DNA of 64,000 bases from Methylosinus trichosporium OB3b. Lineage in GTDB: Bacteria > Pseudomonadota > Alphaproteobacteria > Rhizobiales > Beijerinckiaceae. The notes below the pieces were generated by a model, which had not been told where the DNA came from, did no database searches, and was given only the letters and a program-made list of their open reading frames with translations. The translations under genes and the position numbers were made by a program. The stretch lies in contig NZ_CP023737.1 of NCBI RefSeq assembly GCF_002752655.1, forward strand, positions 2,256,001 to 2,320,000. The letters are read 5' to 3'. This document shows positions 17,552-26,396 of this stretch, one piece after another; positions within the stretch are counted from its first letter, which is position 1; every line of letters begins with the position of its first letter.

Positions 17552-18126
17552 TCGCAGCAATAGACAATACATTTCTCACGCTGCTGCTCAATCCGGCGGC
17601 GATCGCAAGGCCGAACCCGGCGACCGGCCAGCCGATTCCCTATTGCAGACACAGAATCGAAGCACTGATCGACGACCTCTCACGCACGAACGGAACGCTC
17701 CTCATTCCCACGCCCGCCCTCGCGGAGGCGCTGTGCATAAGCGCTTCGGTCGAGGCCTATTTCAGCGCGCTGTTGGAGTTTGCATGCATAGAGCTCGCGC
17801 CATTCGACGGTCCGGCCGCGTTCGAATTAGGAAGGATCATTCGCAGCGCAAAGCTGGCGGGCGACAAGCGATCCGGGCAGACGGGCGACTGGCAGCATGT
17901 GAAGATGGACAGAGCGATCGTCGCAATAGCCGTCTCTCGGTCGGCTACGATCTTCTATTCCGATGACAGCCGGCAAGTCGCATTCGCGAAGCTGGCGGGG
18001 TTGCAGGTGAAATCGACCTGGAACCTGGACCTGCCGCTCGAATTCGCGCAATCGCACCTCAGTGAACGCTCTGAAGCGCCCTGGCCTTCGCAAAAAAAGC
18101 CTCCGAAGCAAGGCGACACGAAGTAG
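17548..18126 (+). CDS. PIN-domain protein, putative nuclease
   Basis: A TTG start overlapping the previous stop (TTGA) gives 192 residues. The acidic residues expected of a PIN active site are in order: D6 (AAIDNTFL), E60 (TPALAEAL), D121 (KMDRAIVAIA) and D139/D140 (IFYSDDSRQ). It is longer than VapC toxins, with an insert after the first strand (residues 16-36) and a Lys/Gln-rich tail. Unlike ordinary vapBC, the upstream partner is a protein of about 245 residues, not a small DNA-binding antitoxin. AT-richer codon use and nearby tRNA fragments suggest an acquired module. The nuclease fold is well supported; the biological role is unknown. Confidence 0.75.
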   Translation: MIAAIDNTFLTLLLNPAAIARPNPATGQPIPYCRHRIEALIDDLSRTNGTLLIPTPALAEALCISASVEAYFSALLEFACIELAPFDGPAAFELGRIIRSAKLAGDKRSGQTGDWQHVKMDRAIVAIAVSRSATIFYSDDSRQVAFAKLAGLQVKSTWNLDLPLEFAQSHLSERSEAPWPSQKKPPKQGDTK

Positions 18127-18180
18127 TTGCCATCACATGGTCAGCAATCCGGGGACGTAGGCCACTATCCGAAAAAAGAA

Positions 18181-18204
18181 CGGCTCGGCAAAAAAGCCGA
18201 GCCG
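18181..18204 (+). terminator. GC-rich hairpin after the PIN gene
   Basis: CGGCTCGGC, AAAAAA loop, GCCGAGCCG, then TTTGG: a perfect 9-bp stem 54 bases after the PIN gene stop. Likely terminator on the plus strand; it also borders the tRNA fragments on the minus strand. Confidence 0.55.
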
Positions 18205-18209
18205 TTTGG

Positions 18210-18300
18210 ATGAAAATCAAGCGGCTGCTCTTCCGACTGAGCTACACCCCCATAAATGGTGGAGGCGGCGGGGCTCGAACCCGCGACCTGCCGATTGACT
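18210..18300 (-). pseudogene. Two adjacent tRNA fragments
   Basis: On the minus strand, 18300-18257 ends like a tRNA 3' half: T-stem GCGGG, loop TTCGAGC, CCCGC, then CGCCTCC-A-CCA. After 5 bases a second piece begins at 18251 as a tRNA 5' half: GGGGGTG-TA-GCTC-AGTCGGAA-GAGC, running into an anticodon-stem-like GCCGC but with no matching 3' strand. The two halves cannot belong to one tRNA, because their acceptor strands do not pair and their order is reversed. They look like remnants left at an integration or excision site next to the foreign patch. Confidence 0.55.
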
Positions 18301-18351
18301 ATCGATGAAGTGCGTCAGAAGCGATGCCGCAAGGTCGAAAGCGCCAGTAAA

Positions 18352-19824
18352 TCAGAAGCAGCGCCCCAGCCGCGCCTGCTGCGCGCCGTCGAGGCGCAGG
18401 CCGAGCTTCGACCTTCGCCACAGCACATCCTCGGCCGAGCGCGCCCATTCCTCGGCGCGAAGAAAAGCGAGCTCCGCCTCGGTGAGGCCGCAGCCGTGAT
18501 CTTCGCCGAGATCGTCCATTGATCGCGCCTGTTCCAGGAAACGCCAGAGCCGCGTCCCATAGGCGCCGGCGAGGCGGCGCGCCAGCGACGGCGGCAGAAA
18601 CGGCTTGGCGCGCGTCACCTCGGCGAGAAAAGCGTCGAAGCCGCCGGGGCCGAGATCGCCGCCGGGAAGCGTCGCCTGCGCCGTCCAGGCGGGGCCGAGC
18701 CGCGGAAAGAAGGGCGCGAGCGTCTCCAGCGCATGTTCGGCGAGCCGACGCGCCGTGGTGATCTTGCCGCCGAACACCGACAGCGCCGGCGCGCCCTCCG
18801 CCCGCGCGAGATCGAAGGCGTAGTCGCGCGTGACGACCGACGCTTTCAGCGCGCCATCGTCGAAGAGCGGCCTCAGGCCCGAATAGCTCCAGACGACATC
18901 CCCGCGGCCGATCTCGACGCGGAAGAAATGACGGATGCTGTCGAGGAGATAATCCGTCTCCTCGGCGTCGATGGCGACCGGCCCCGGCGCGCCCGAGAAG
19001 GGAACGTCGGTGGTGCCGATCAACGTGAAATCCGTTTCGAACGGAATCGCGAAGACGATGCGCTTGTCCGGCCGCTGCAGCAGATAGGCGTGATCGCCGG
19101 CATAGAGCCGGCGCGTCACGATATGCGAGCCTTTGACCAACCGCACATGCTTCGTGGAACGCAAATCGAGCCGCTGCGTCAGCGTCTCCTGCACCCAGGG
19201 ACCCGAGGCGTTGACGAGCGCGCGAGCGCCGACGCTCTCGATCCGGCCGTCGGCGCCGGAGATCGAGGCGCGCCAGACGTCGCCGTCGCGGCGCGCGCCG
19301 ACGAGCTTGGCGCCGATGCGCAGCTCCGCGCCGCGCTCGCGCGCATCGATCGCCTCCAGCACGACGAGGCGCGTATCATCGACCCGGCAGTCATAATAGG
19401 AGAAACCGAGACGATAGGCGCCCGCGAGCGGCGCGCCGAACGCCGAGCCAGCCAGAGTGACGGCTCGCGAGCCGGGAATGCGCTTTCGCCGCGCCAGATG
19501 ATCATAGAGGTAGAGCCCGAGCCGCACCAGCCAGGCCGGGCGCACCGAGGGCTCGTGCGGCAGGATGAATTGCAGCGGTCGGATGATATGCGGCGCGGCG
19601 GCGAGCAGCAGCTCGCGCTCGGCCAGCGCCTCATGGACGAGACGGAACTCATATTGCTCGAGATAGCGCAGCCCGCCATGGATCAGCTTGGTCGAGGCCG
19701 AGGAGGTCGCGGCGGCGAGATCCGTCTGCTCGACGAGGAGAACGCGAAGGCCGCGCCCAGCGGCGTCGCGGGCGATGGCGCAGCCATTGACCCCGCCTCC
19801 GACGATGAGAAGATCGTAGATCAT
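18352..19824 (-). CDS. glpD: Aerobic glycerol-3-phosphate dehydrogenase
   Basis: 490 residues. The N-terminal FAD-binding motif is LLIVGGGVNGCAIARDAAGRG (residues 5-25), followed by the GlpD signature SSASTKLIHGGLRYLEQYEF and later GTTDVPF and SYSGLRPL. The membrane-associated enzyme oxidises glycerol-3-phosphate to dihydroxyacetone phosphate and passes electrons to the quinone pool. Length and C-terminal helical domain are normal. GGAGG stands 5 bases before the ATG. There is no glpK or glpF beside it. It is transcribed toward the tRNA fragments, and its stop lies within about 50 bases of them. Confidence 0.94.
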   Translation of the reverse strand: MIYDLLIVGGGVNGCAIARDAAGRGLRVLLVEQTDLAAATSSASTKLIHGGLRYLEQYEFRLVHEALAERELLLAAAPHIIRPLQFILPHEPSVRPAWLVRLGLYLYDHLARRKRIPGSRAVTLAGSAFGAPLAGAYRLGFSYYDCRVDDTRLVVLEAIDARERGAELRIGAKLVGARRDGDVWRASISGADGRIESVGARALVNASGPWVQETLTQRLDLRSTKHVRLVKGSHIVTRRLYAGDHAYLLQRPDKRIVFAIPFETDFTLIGTTDVPFSGAPGPVAIDAEETDYLLDSIRHFFRVEIGRGDVVWSYSGLRPLFDDGALKASVVTRDYAFDLARAEGAPALSVFGGKITTARRLAEHALETLAPFFPRLGPAWTAQATLPGGDLGPGGFDAFLAEVTRAKPFLPPSLARRLAGAYGTRLWRFLEQARSMDDLGEDHGCGLTEAELAFLRAEEWARSAEDVLWRRSKLGLRLDGAQQARLGRCF

Positions 19825-19971
19825 GGCGGCCTCCGGCTTCGGGCCCCGCGCGGGCGCGCCTCAACATAGGCCGATTCGGCCGGCCCGGCGCCGTCTTGCT
19901 TTGACAAGCGGAGCGACGCCCTGCATTACAGGCGAAACCCCGATTTTTCGAGCAGGACCCGCCTTCCGCCC

Positions 19972-22587
19972 ATGAGACCTGAACGCTACGAATTCGCCGC
20001 GGCCGAGCCCAAATGGCGTGCGCTCTGGGAGGAGCGGCGAGCCTTCGCCTGCGGCGATCCGCAAAAGCCGAAATATTACGTGCTGGAGATGTTTCCCTAT
20101 CCGTCGGGACGCATCCATGTCGGTCATGTGCGTAATTATTCGATGGGCGACGTCATCGCCCGCTACAAGCGCGCCAAGGGCTTCGACGTGCTGCATCCGA
20201 TGGGCTGGGACGCCTTCGGCCTGCCGGCCGAGAACGCGGCCCAGCAGAGCGGCTCGCATCCGGCGAAATGGACCTACGCCAATATCGCCTCGATGCGGAC
20301 TCAACTGAAATCCATGGGCCTCTCGCTCGACTGGTCGCGCGAGATCGCCACTTGCGACCCGGCCTATTACAAGCATCAACAAAAACTATTCCTCGATTTT
20401 CTCGCGCACGGGCTCGTCGACCGCAAGCAGTCCAAGGTCAATTGGGACCCCGTCGACATGACCGTGCTCGCCAATGAGCAGGTGGTCGACGGGCGCGGCT
20501 GGCGTTCCGGCGCGCTGGTCGAGCAGCGCGAGCTGACCCAATGGTTCCTGCGCATCGGCAAATATGCCGATGACCTCCTCGGGTCCCTGGATACGCTCGA
20601 GCGCTGGCCGGAGAAGGTGCGGCTGATGCAGCGCAATTGGATCGGCCGCTCGGAAGGGCTGCTGGTCCGCTTCGCCCTCGCCAATGATCCCGCGGGCGAG
20701 ATCGAGGTGTTCACCACGCGGCCGGACACTCTGTTCGGCGCCAAATTCGTCGCGCTCGCGCCGGACCATCCGCTCGCACGCAAGGCCGCCGAGAGCGATC
20801 CGGCGCTCGCCGCATTCGCCGAAGAATGCCGCCACATCGGCACCTCGGTCGCGGCGATCGAGACCGCCGAGAAGAAGGGCTACGACACCGGCCTAAAGGT
20901 CGTTCATCCCTTCGATCCCGCTTGGACGCTGCCGGTCTATGTCGCCAATTTCATTCTGATGGATTACGGCACGGGCGCGATCTTCGGCTGTCCGGCGCAT
21001 GACCAGCGCGACCTCGACTTCTCGCGCGCCTATGGCCTCGGCGCGACGCCTGTGGTCTGCCCCGAGGGCGTCGATCCGGCGAGCCTCGTCATCGGCGAGA
21101 CGGCTTTCGACGGCGAGGGCGTTCTCGTCAATTCGCGCTTCCTCGATGGAATGACCGTCGCGCAGGCGAAGGAGGAGGCGGCCAAGCGTCTCGAGACGGC
21201 GCAGCTGCACGGCCGTCCGCAGGGCGAGCGCAAGATCAATTACAAGCTGCGCGACTGGGGCGTCTCACGGCAGCGCTATTGGGGCTGTCCGATACCGATC
21301 ATCCATTGCCCCGATTGCGGCGTCGTGCCCGTGCCGGACGCGGATCTGCCGGTGAAGCTGCCGGAGGATGTGACCTTCGATCGGCCGGGCAATCCGCTCG
21401 ACCATCATCCGACATGGAAGCATGTCGCCTGTCCGAAGTGCGGCGCGGCGGCGCGGCGCGAGACCGACACGATGGACACTTTCGTGGACTCGTCCTGGTA
21501 TTACGCGCGCTTTGCCGATCCGCACAACGAGGCGGCGCCGGCCGATCCTGAGCAGCTCGCGCGCTGGCTGCCGGTCGATCAATATATCGGCGGAATCGAG
21601 CATGCGATCCTGCATCTTCTCTATTCGCGCTTCTTCTCGCGCGCCATGCGCGACTCGGGACATGGCGGCGTCGCCGAGCCTTTCGCGGGCCTCTTCACGC
21701 AAGGCATGGTGGTGCATGAGACCTATCGCGCCGCCTCGGGCAAATGGATCGCGCCGACCGAGCTGCGCTTCGAGGCCAATGACAAGGGCCGCCGCGCCTT
21801 TCTGATCGAGACCGGCGAGGAGGTCGAGATCGGCTCGATCGAGAAGATGTCGAAGTCGAAGCGCAACACGGTCGACCCGGACGACATCATCGCGAGCTAT
21901 GGCGCCGACACCGCGCGCCTGTTCGTGCTCTCCGATTCGCCTCCCGATCGCGATGTGGTGTGGTCGGAAGAGGGCGTGCAGGGCGCCTCGCGCTTCGTGC
22001 ATCGCGTCTGGCGCCTCGCCGGCGAGCTCGCCAATGTCGCGGCGCCGCTCGGCGCGCGCGCGCCGGCGGAATTCGGCGCCGCGGCGCTCGACATTCGCAA
22101 GGCGACGCATCGCGCCATCGCCGCGGTCGGCGACAATATCGAGCGCCTGCGCTTCAACACGGCGATCGCCCGCATTCGTGAATTCGCCAATGAGCTGACA
22201 TCGGCGCTCGACAAGATCGAGGCGACGCCGGTCGCCGATGATCTCGCCTTCGCTTTCAGAGAAGCTGCCGAGACGCTCGCCCTGCTCATCGCGCCGATGA
22301 CGCCGCATGTGGCCGAGGAATGCTGGCGCGATCTCGGCCATGCGACGCTCCTCGTCGAGACGCCCTGGCCGGTCGCCGATCCGGCGCTGGTCGCGCTGGA
22401 GACGATCGTGCTGCCGGTGCAGGTCAATGGCAAGAAGCGCGCGGAGCTCGTCGTCGCCCATGACGCTCCCGAATCCGTCATCCGCGAGGAGGCGCTGAGC
22501 CAAGAGGCCGTGGTCCGCGCCATGGACGGCAAGCCGCTGAAGAAATTCATCCTCGTGCCCAAGAGGATCGTCAATGTCGTCGTCTGA
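19972..22587 (+). CDS. leuS: Leucyl-tRNA synthetase
   Basis: 871 residues, class I aminoacyl-tRNA synthetase. HVGH (49-52, the HIGH motif) follows FPYPSGRI, and KMSKS is at residues 625-629. In between are the CP1 editing domain (about 225-415) with TRPDTLFGA and [15 protein letters not shown], a zinc-type CPDCG insertion, and [13 protein letters not shown]. The C-terminal anticodon-binding and Leu-specific domains end in [11 protein letters not shown]. The 3' end overlaps lptE by 14 bases, so the two are translationally linked. Confidence 0.97.
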   Translation: MRPERYEFAAAEPKWRALWEERRAFACGDPQKPKYYVLEMFPYPSGRIHVGHVRNYSMGDVIARYKRAKGFDVLHPMGWDAFGLPAENAAQQSGSHPAKWTYANIASMRTQLKSMGLSLDWSREIATCDPAYYKHQQKLFLDFLAHGLVDRKQSKVNWDPVDMTVLANEQVVDGRGWRSGALVEQRELTQWFLRIGKYADDLLGSLDTLERWPEKVRLMQRNWIGRSEGLLVRFALANDPAGEIEVFTTRPDTLFGAKFVALAPDHPLARKAAESDPALAAFAEECRHIGTSVAAIETAEKKGYDTGLKVVHPFDPAWTLPVYVANFILMDYGTGAIFGCPAHDQRDLDFSRAYGLGATPVVCPEGVDPASLVIGETAFDGEGVLVNSRFLDGMTVAQAKEEAAKRLETAQLHGRPQGERKINYKLRDWGVSRQRYWGCPIPIIHCPDCGVVPVPDADLPVKLPEDVTFDRPGNPLDHHPTWKHVACPKCGAAARRETDTMDTFVDSSWYYARFADPHNEAAPADPEQLARWLPVDQYIGGIEHAILHLLYSRFFSRAMRDSGHGGVAEPFAGLFTQGMVVHETYRAASGKWIAPTELRFEANDKGRRAFLIETGEEVEIGSIEKMSKSKRNTVDPDDIIASYGADTARLFVLSDSPPDRDVVWSEEGVQGASRFVHRVWRLAGELANVAAPLGARAPAEFGAAALDIRKATHRAIAAVGDNIERLRFNTAIARIREFANELTSALDKIEATPVADDLAFAFREAAETLALLIAPMTPHVAEECWRDLGHATLLVETPWPVADPALVALETIVLPVQVNGKKRAELVVAHDAPESVIREEALSQEAVVRAMDGKPLKKFILVPKRIVNVVV

Positions 22588-23098
22588 CTCAACGGCCTGC
22601 CGGCGCCGCGCAGTTCTCTGCGCCGCGCTCGCGCTCTTTCTCTCCGCCTGCAACGAGATTCGGCCGCTCTACGGGCCGATCGGCGCCGGCGCGCCGCTGG
22701 CGGCGGAGCTGCAGGCGGTCGATGTCGCGCCCATTCCAGAGCGCGCCGGCCATTATGTGCGCAATGAGCTGATCTTCGCCTTCAACGGCACGGGCTCTGA
22801 GGTCGCGCCGCGCTATCGGCTGTTCGTCGAGCTGAAGGAGCGGGTGCAGACGCCGATTCTCGACACCGTCACCGGCCGCGCCACCTCGGCGACCGTCATC
22901 ATCGACGCCGACTACAAATTGATCTCGATCGCCGACGAGAAAGTCATTACCGAGGGCGTCGCCTTCGGCGTGGCGTCCTATGACCGCTTCAGCAATCGTC
23001 TCGCCAATGTCCGCGCCGCGCGCGACAGCGAGATCAGGGACGCCAAGGTGATCGCCGACCAGATCCGCACGCGCGTCGCGACCGTGCTGGCGAAATAG
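22574..23098 (+). CDS. lptE: LPS-assembly lipoprotein LptE
   Basis: 174 residues with a lipoprotein signal peptide ([17 protein letters not shown], cysteine at the end of LSAC), then the LptE start NEIRPLYGP and an alpha/beta fold with [12 protein letters not shown]. LptE plugs the LptD barrel in the outer membrane and helps to place lipopolysaccharide on the cell surface. The position directly after leuS, overlapping it, is the usual one in proteobacteria; holA, which often follows, is absent here and a repeat follows instead. Confidence 0.88.
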   Translation: MSSSDSTACRRRAVLCAALALFLSACNEIRPLYGPIGAGAPLAAELQAVDVAPIPERAGHYVRNELIFAFNGTGSEVAPRYRLFVELKERVQTPILDTVTGRATSATVIIDADYKLISIADEKVITEGVAFGVASYDRFSNRLANVRAARDSEIRDAKVIADQIRTRVATVLAK

Positions 23099-23147
23099 GA
23101 CCCGCCCTCTCGCACATTTCGGACAGAGGCGCCAGCGCCCGCAGCCT

Positions 23148-23190
23148 CCTCTCCCCGCTTGCGGAGAGAGGTGAGGTGAGGGGCTGGGCG
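23148..23190. repeat. Intergenic hairpin repeat (CTCTCCCCGC type)
   Basis: CCTCTCCCCGCTTGCGGAGAGAGG forms a hairpin and is followed by TGAGGTGAGGGGC. Similar elements with CTTCTCCCACTTGTGGGAGAAG lie at 44053-44305. It fills most of the gap between lptE and the convergent phaC and may act as a terminator for both. Confidence 0.6.
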
Positions 23191-23246
23191 GTTATGCTCG
23201 AAAGCTTCGGACCGAGGCGGCGACGACGCTGAAAATCAACAGCCCC

Positions 23247-25562
23247 TCACGCCCTCACGCGCACATAGTCTCCCGGCGCGTCGCACAGCGCCTTCAATCC
23301 GCCCTCGCCGGGAATGCGCGCAGCGACCTGCTCCGGCGCCTGCGACGTGATCCAGTCGTGCCAGTCGTCCCACCAGGAGCCCTTGCTCTCCTTGGCCGCC
23401 TTCACCCAATCCTCATAGGCGCCCATCGGCGGGCCGCCGGTCCAATATTGATATTTGTGCTTGTCGGGCGGATTGACGACGCCGGCGATATGGCCGGCGC
23501 CGGCGAGCACATAGCGCACCTCGCCGCCGAAATATTTGGCGCCCGTGAACACCGAGCGCGCCGGCGCGATGTGGTCTTCCTTCGCCGCCAGCTCATAGAT
23601 CGGGATCTTCACCTTGCGCAGATTGAGCGTCACGCCGTCGATCACCATGCGGCCTTGCGACAGCGCGTTCTCGATGTAGCAATAGCGCAGATAGAAGAGA
23701 TGATTGGCGCGCGGGATGCGCGTGCAGTCGGAGTTCCAGGTGAGCAGGTCGAAAGCCGCGGGCTCGACGCCCTTCATGTAATTGTTGACGAAATAGGTCC
23801 AGAACAATTCGTTCGGCCGCAGCATGTTGAAGGTCGTCGCCATTTTGACGCCTTCGAGATAGCCGGTGCGAGACATGGCCTCGTCGAGCGCGGCGAGCCG
23901 CGCCTCGTCGATGAACACCTGCATGTCGCCGGCGTCGGTGAAATCGACCTGCGTCGCCAGAAAGGTCACGCTGTCGATGCGGTCGTCGCCCTTCTCGGCC
24001 AGATAGGCGAGGGTCGCGGCGAGCATGGTGCCGCCGACGCAATAGCCCGCGGCGGCGACATGCGGCGCTCCGGTCGCCTTCTGCACCGCGTCGAGCGCGG
24101 CCAGCACGCCCTCCTTCATGTAAGCGTCGAAGCCCTTGTCCGCCTGGCTCTCGTCGGGATTGACCCAGGAGACCACGAAGACGGTGAGGCCCTTGCCGGT
24201 CGCCCAGCGCACGAAGCTCTTCTCGCGATTGAGATCGAGCACGTAGAATTTATTGATCCAGGGCGGCACGATCAGCAGCGGGCGCTCATAGACCGTCTCC
24301 GTCGACGGCGCATATTGGATGAGCTCCATCACCGGCGTGCGGTAGACGACCTTGCCGGGCGTCGACGCCATGTCGACGCCGAGCTCGAACTTGCTCTCGT
24401 CGCTCTGGCGCAGCTTCAACATACCGCGCCCGGCGGAGAGATCCTCGGTCAGCATCTTCATGCCGCGCACGAGATTTTCGCCGCGCGCATCGAGCGTCGC
24501 ACGCAGCAGCTCGGGATTGGTGGCCACGAAATTGGACGGCGACAAAGCGCTGGCGATGAGGCGCGTGTAGAAGGCCGCCTTGGATTTCGTCTGCGGATCG
24601 AGCCCGTCGGTGCGCTCGACCGCCTCGCTCGCCCAATGCGTCGTCAGCGCATAGGATTGGCGCAGGCAATCGAAGAAGGGATTGTCGCGCCATTCGGGCG
24701 CGGAAAAGCGCTTGTCGCTGGGGTCCGCCGGCACCACTGGCGGCACATCGGCGCCGGAGAAGCGGCGCAGGGTCTGGCTCCAGATCGCGCTGAGGCCGGT
24801 CAGGAGATCGGCCTGCGCCGCCACCGCCTGCTCGGGCTTGGCCATCCAGCGCTCGGCGACGGCGCCGAGCGTCTTGGTCGCGTCGGCGACATTACTCGCC
24901 AATTCGCTGCGCGTGTCGCCCGGCTCCATGCCGCCCACCGCGGCGGCGAGCGCCTTACGGCCCTGGTCGACGAGCCGGGCCAGATTTTCGGCGATGATCT
25001 CGAAATCATGCGCGGTCGATTCGGCCGCGCCGGCTTGATAGTCGCGCGCCGGCTTGCGTTGCGGCGCAGCCGGAATCTCGGGCGGAGCGGCGGGCGTCAG
25101 GACGGGCGCAGGCGCCGGCGGCGCCGGCTCCAGCGCCTGCAATTGTCCCATCAGGCTGCGGCGCTGCGCCTCGGTCAATTCGGCGGCGGCGCCGGCGACC
25201 AGAGCGGCCGCGGCCTGTAGCTCGAGCCGGCGCTCCTCCGCCGTCGGGGCGGCGGGCGGCGTGGCGATGGCGATCATGGCCTCGCGCGGCGCTTCCGCCG
25301 TCGGCTCTCGGACCGGCGGCTCTTGGACCGGCGGCTCTTGGACCGGCGCCCGCGGCTTTGCCCTAACCTTGCCGGTCTTTTTCTTTTGCGCCGGAGCGGC
25401 GGCGGCCACGCGTGCGCCGTTCACGCGCGGCGCTTCCAGCAGCGAAACATCCGCATTCTCAGCCGGCGGCGGCTCCTCGACCACGAGTTTGGTCTCCGCC
25501 GCATCTCGCAAATGGGGCGGCCGCCGTTTGGCTCCGGCCGTTGAGCGGCGTCCTGCGGTCAT
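23247..25562 (-). CDS. phaC: Class I polyhydroxyalkanoate synthase with a long N-terminal extension
   Basis: 771 residues. The C-terminal part (about 185-771) is a normal class I PhaC, which polymerises 3-hydroxyacyl-CoA into PHA granules. The lipase-like box is GYCVGG with catalytic C508, and the partners are D663 (KEDHIAP) and H691 (GAGHIAG). The N-terminal 180 residues are extra for the family (about 590 is usual): rich in Ala, Pro and Glu, with a basic K-rich patch (60-70) and a PVQEPPVQEPPVREP repeat encoded by a 15-bp tandem repeat. No phaA, phaB, phaR or phasin gene is adjacent. The enzyme call is firm; the role of the extension is unknown. Confidence 0.94.
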   Translation of the reverse strand: MTAGRRSTAGAKRRPPHLRDAAETKLVVEEPPPAENADVSLLEAPRVNGARVAAAAPAQKKKTGKVRAKPRAPVQEPPVQEPPVREPTAEAPREAMIAIATPPAAPTAEERRLELQAAAALVAGAAAELTEAQRRSLMGQLQALEPAPPAPAPVLTPAAPPEIPAAPQRKPARDYQAGAAESTAHDFEIIAENLARLVDQGRKALAAAVGGMEPGDTRSELASNVADATKTLGAVAERWMAKPEQAVAAQADLLTGLSAIWSQTLRRFSGADVPPVVPADPSDKRFSAPEWRDNPFFDCLRQSYALTTHWASEAVERTDGLDPQTKSKAAFYTRLIASALSPSNFVATNPELLRATLDARGENLVRGMKMLTEDLSAGRGMLKLRQSDESKFELGVDMASTPGKVVYRTPVMELIQYAPSTETVYERPLLIVPPWINKFYVLDLNREKSFVRWATGKGLTVFVVSWVNPDESQADKGFDAYMKEGVLAALDAVQKATGAPHVAAAGYCVGGTMLAATLAYLAEKGDDRIDSVTFLATQVDFTDAGDMQVFIDEARLAALDEAMSRTGYLEGVKMATTFNMLRPNELFWTYFVNNYMKGVEPAAFDLLTWNSDCTRIPRANHLFYLRYCYIENALSQGRMVIDGVTLNLRKVKIPIYELAAKEDHIAPARSVFTGAKYFGGEVRYVLAGAGHIAGVVNPPDKHKYQYWTGGPPMGAYEDWVKAAKESKGSWWDDWHDWITSQAPEQVAARIPGEGGLKALCDAPGDYVRVRA
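25311..25348. repeat. 15-bp tandem repeat inside phaC
   Basis: GACCGGCGGCTCTTG occurs twice in a row (25311-25325, 25326-25340), followed by a partial third unit. Each unit encodes five residues of the PVQEP type in the PhaC N-terminal extension, so changes in copy number stay in frame. Confidence 0.85.
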
Positions 25563-25816
25563 GTCCTCGTCCTGTCGCCGCGGCGGCTTTCGCCCGGCCG
25601 CCTCTCGTCATCTTCCTTAGAGCATATCCCGCAGAGGTACGGAAAGCCGCTCCGGGCAGGAAATCCGTTCCTTCAATACTTAAGCGCGGCATAGCCGCGA
25701 GTGAAGGTCGGGCGCGACGGAAGGTCGGCCGCGAGCGCCGACGCGCGCCGTCTCGCCGCACTTATCAAAACCGCATTGTCGCTCTATGACGAAACGCGCC
25801 GCTGGAGCCCGCCCCT

Positions 25817-26173
25817 ATGAGACGAATTTTCGCGCTTGCGCCGATCGCCCTGCTGCTCGCCGCGCCCACGCGCGCCGAGGACGCGTCGTCCTCTGTCGGC
25901 GCGACGATCGGCCGCTTCTTCGAGGGCGTCGGGCTGCGCAACGCGCCGCCGCCGCGCGTCGATTTCGTCGAGCGCTCGCGCCCGGCCGATCTCGACTACA
26001 CGCCTCTGGGACCAAAAGTGACGCGACCCGACCTCAAAACCGTTCGCGCCGAAGCCGACGCCATGCAGAAGGAGCTCGAGGCCGCCGCCGCCGCCGCGAG
26101 GGCCCGCGCCGCGCGCGTCAAGACGCCCGACGCGCCGACGAAATCGCGCGACGGCGCGGCGAGGCGGCCCTAG
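25817..26173 (+). CDS. Small exported protein of unknown function
   Basis: 118 residues: a signal peptide (MRRIFALAPIALLLAAPTRA), then a short Gly/Arg segment (GATIGRFFEGVGLRNAPPPRVDFVERSRPADLDYTPLGP), then an Ala/Glu-rich helix likely to form a coiled coil (KTVRAEADAMQKELEAAAAAARARAARV). It is probably periplasmic. GGAG is 10 bases before the ATG. Proteins of this type recur in Rhizobiales without a known function. Its stop codon falls in the first bases of a large palindrome that may terminate it. Confidence 0.65.
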   Translation: MRRIFALAPIALLLAAPTRAEDASSSVGATIGRFFEGVGLRNAPPPRVDFVERSRPADLDYTPLGPKVTRPDLKTVRAEADAMQKELEAAAAAARARAARVKTPDAPTKSRDGAARRP

Positions 26174-26275
26174 AGCGCTATCCGATCCATTGGATCGGAT
26201 AGCGCTCTAGAATTCTTTCGTTCGAGCGAATTCTGATCGATCGAACGATTCCGCTCCATCGGAAAGCGCTCTAGC
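26171..26275. repeat. Compound palindromic repeat
   Basis: First part (26171-26209): TAGAGCGCTATCCGATCC, 3-base loop, and its exact complement, an 18-bp perfect stem. Second part (26210-26275): read in reverse it matches the element at 53361-53437 over about 70 bases (CGCTTTCCGAT ... GGAATCGT.CGATCGATC.GAATTCGCTCGAA). It is a dispersed element carrying an added hairpin. Confidence 0.8.
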
Positions 26276-26396
26276 TATTTCGAAAGGCTTTCGCGCCATC
26301 ATCGCCCTTTCGGCCCGAGGCGGCCGCTAGGATTCGTTTCATCCCCGGAGCGCCGAGCGGCGCTTCTCCAGGCAACCCCGAGCGGATCGACGCCCC

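Noticed and set aside
16834..18126. A 430-codon frame covering both the unknown gene and the PIN gene
   Set aside because: Its first two thirds are the wrong frame of the unknown gene; only the part from TTG 17548 is PIN-like.
18256..18522. Small frame starting MVEAAGLEPATCRL
   Set aside because: This peptide is the well-known false translation of a tRNA T-arm region and continues antisense into glpD; it is not a protein.
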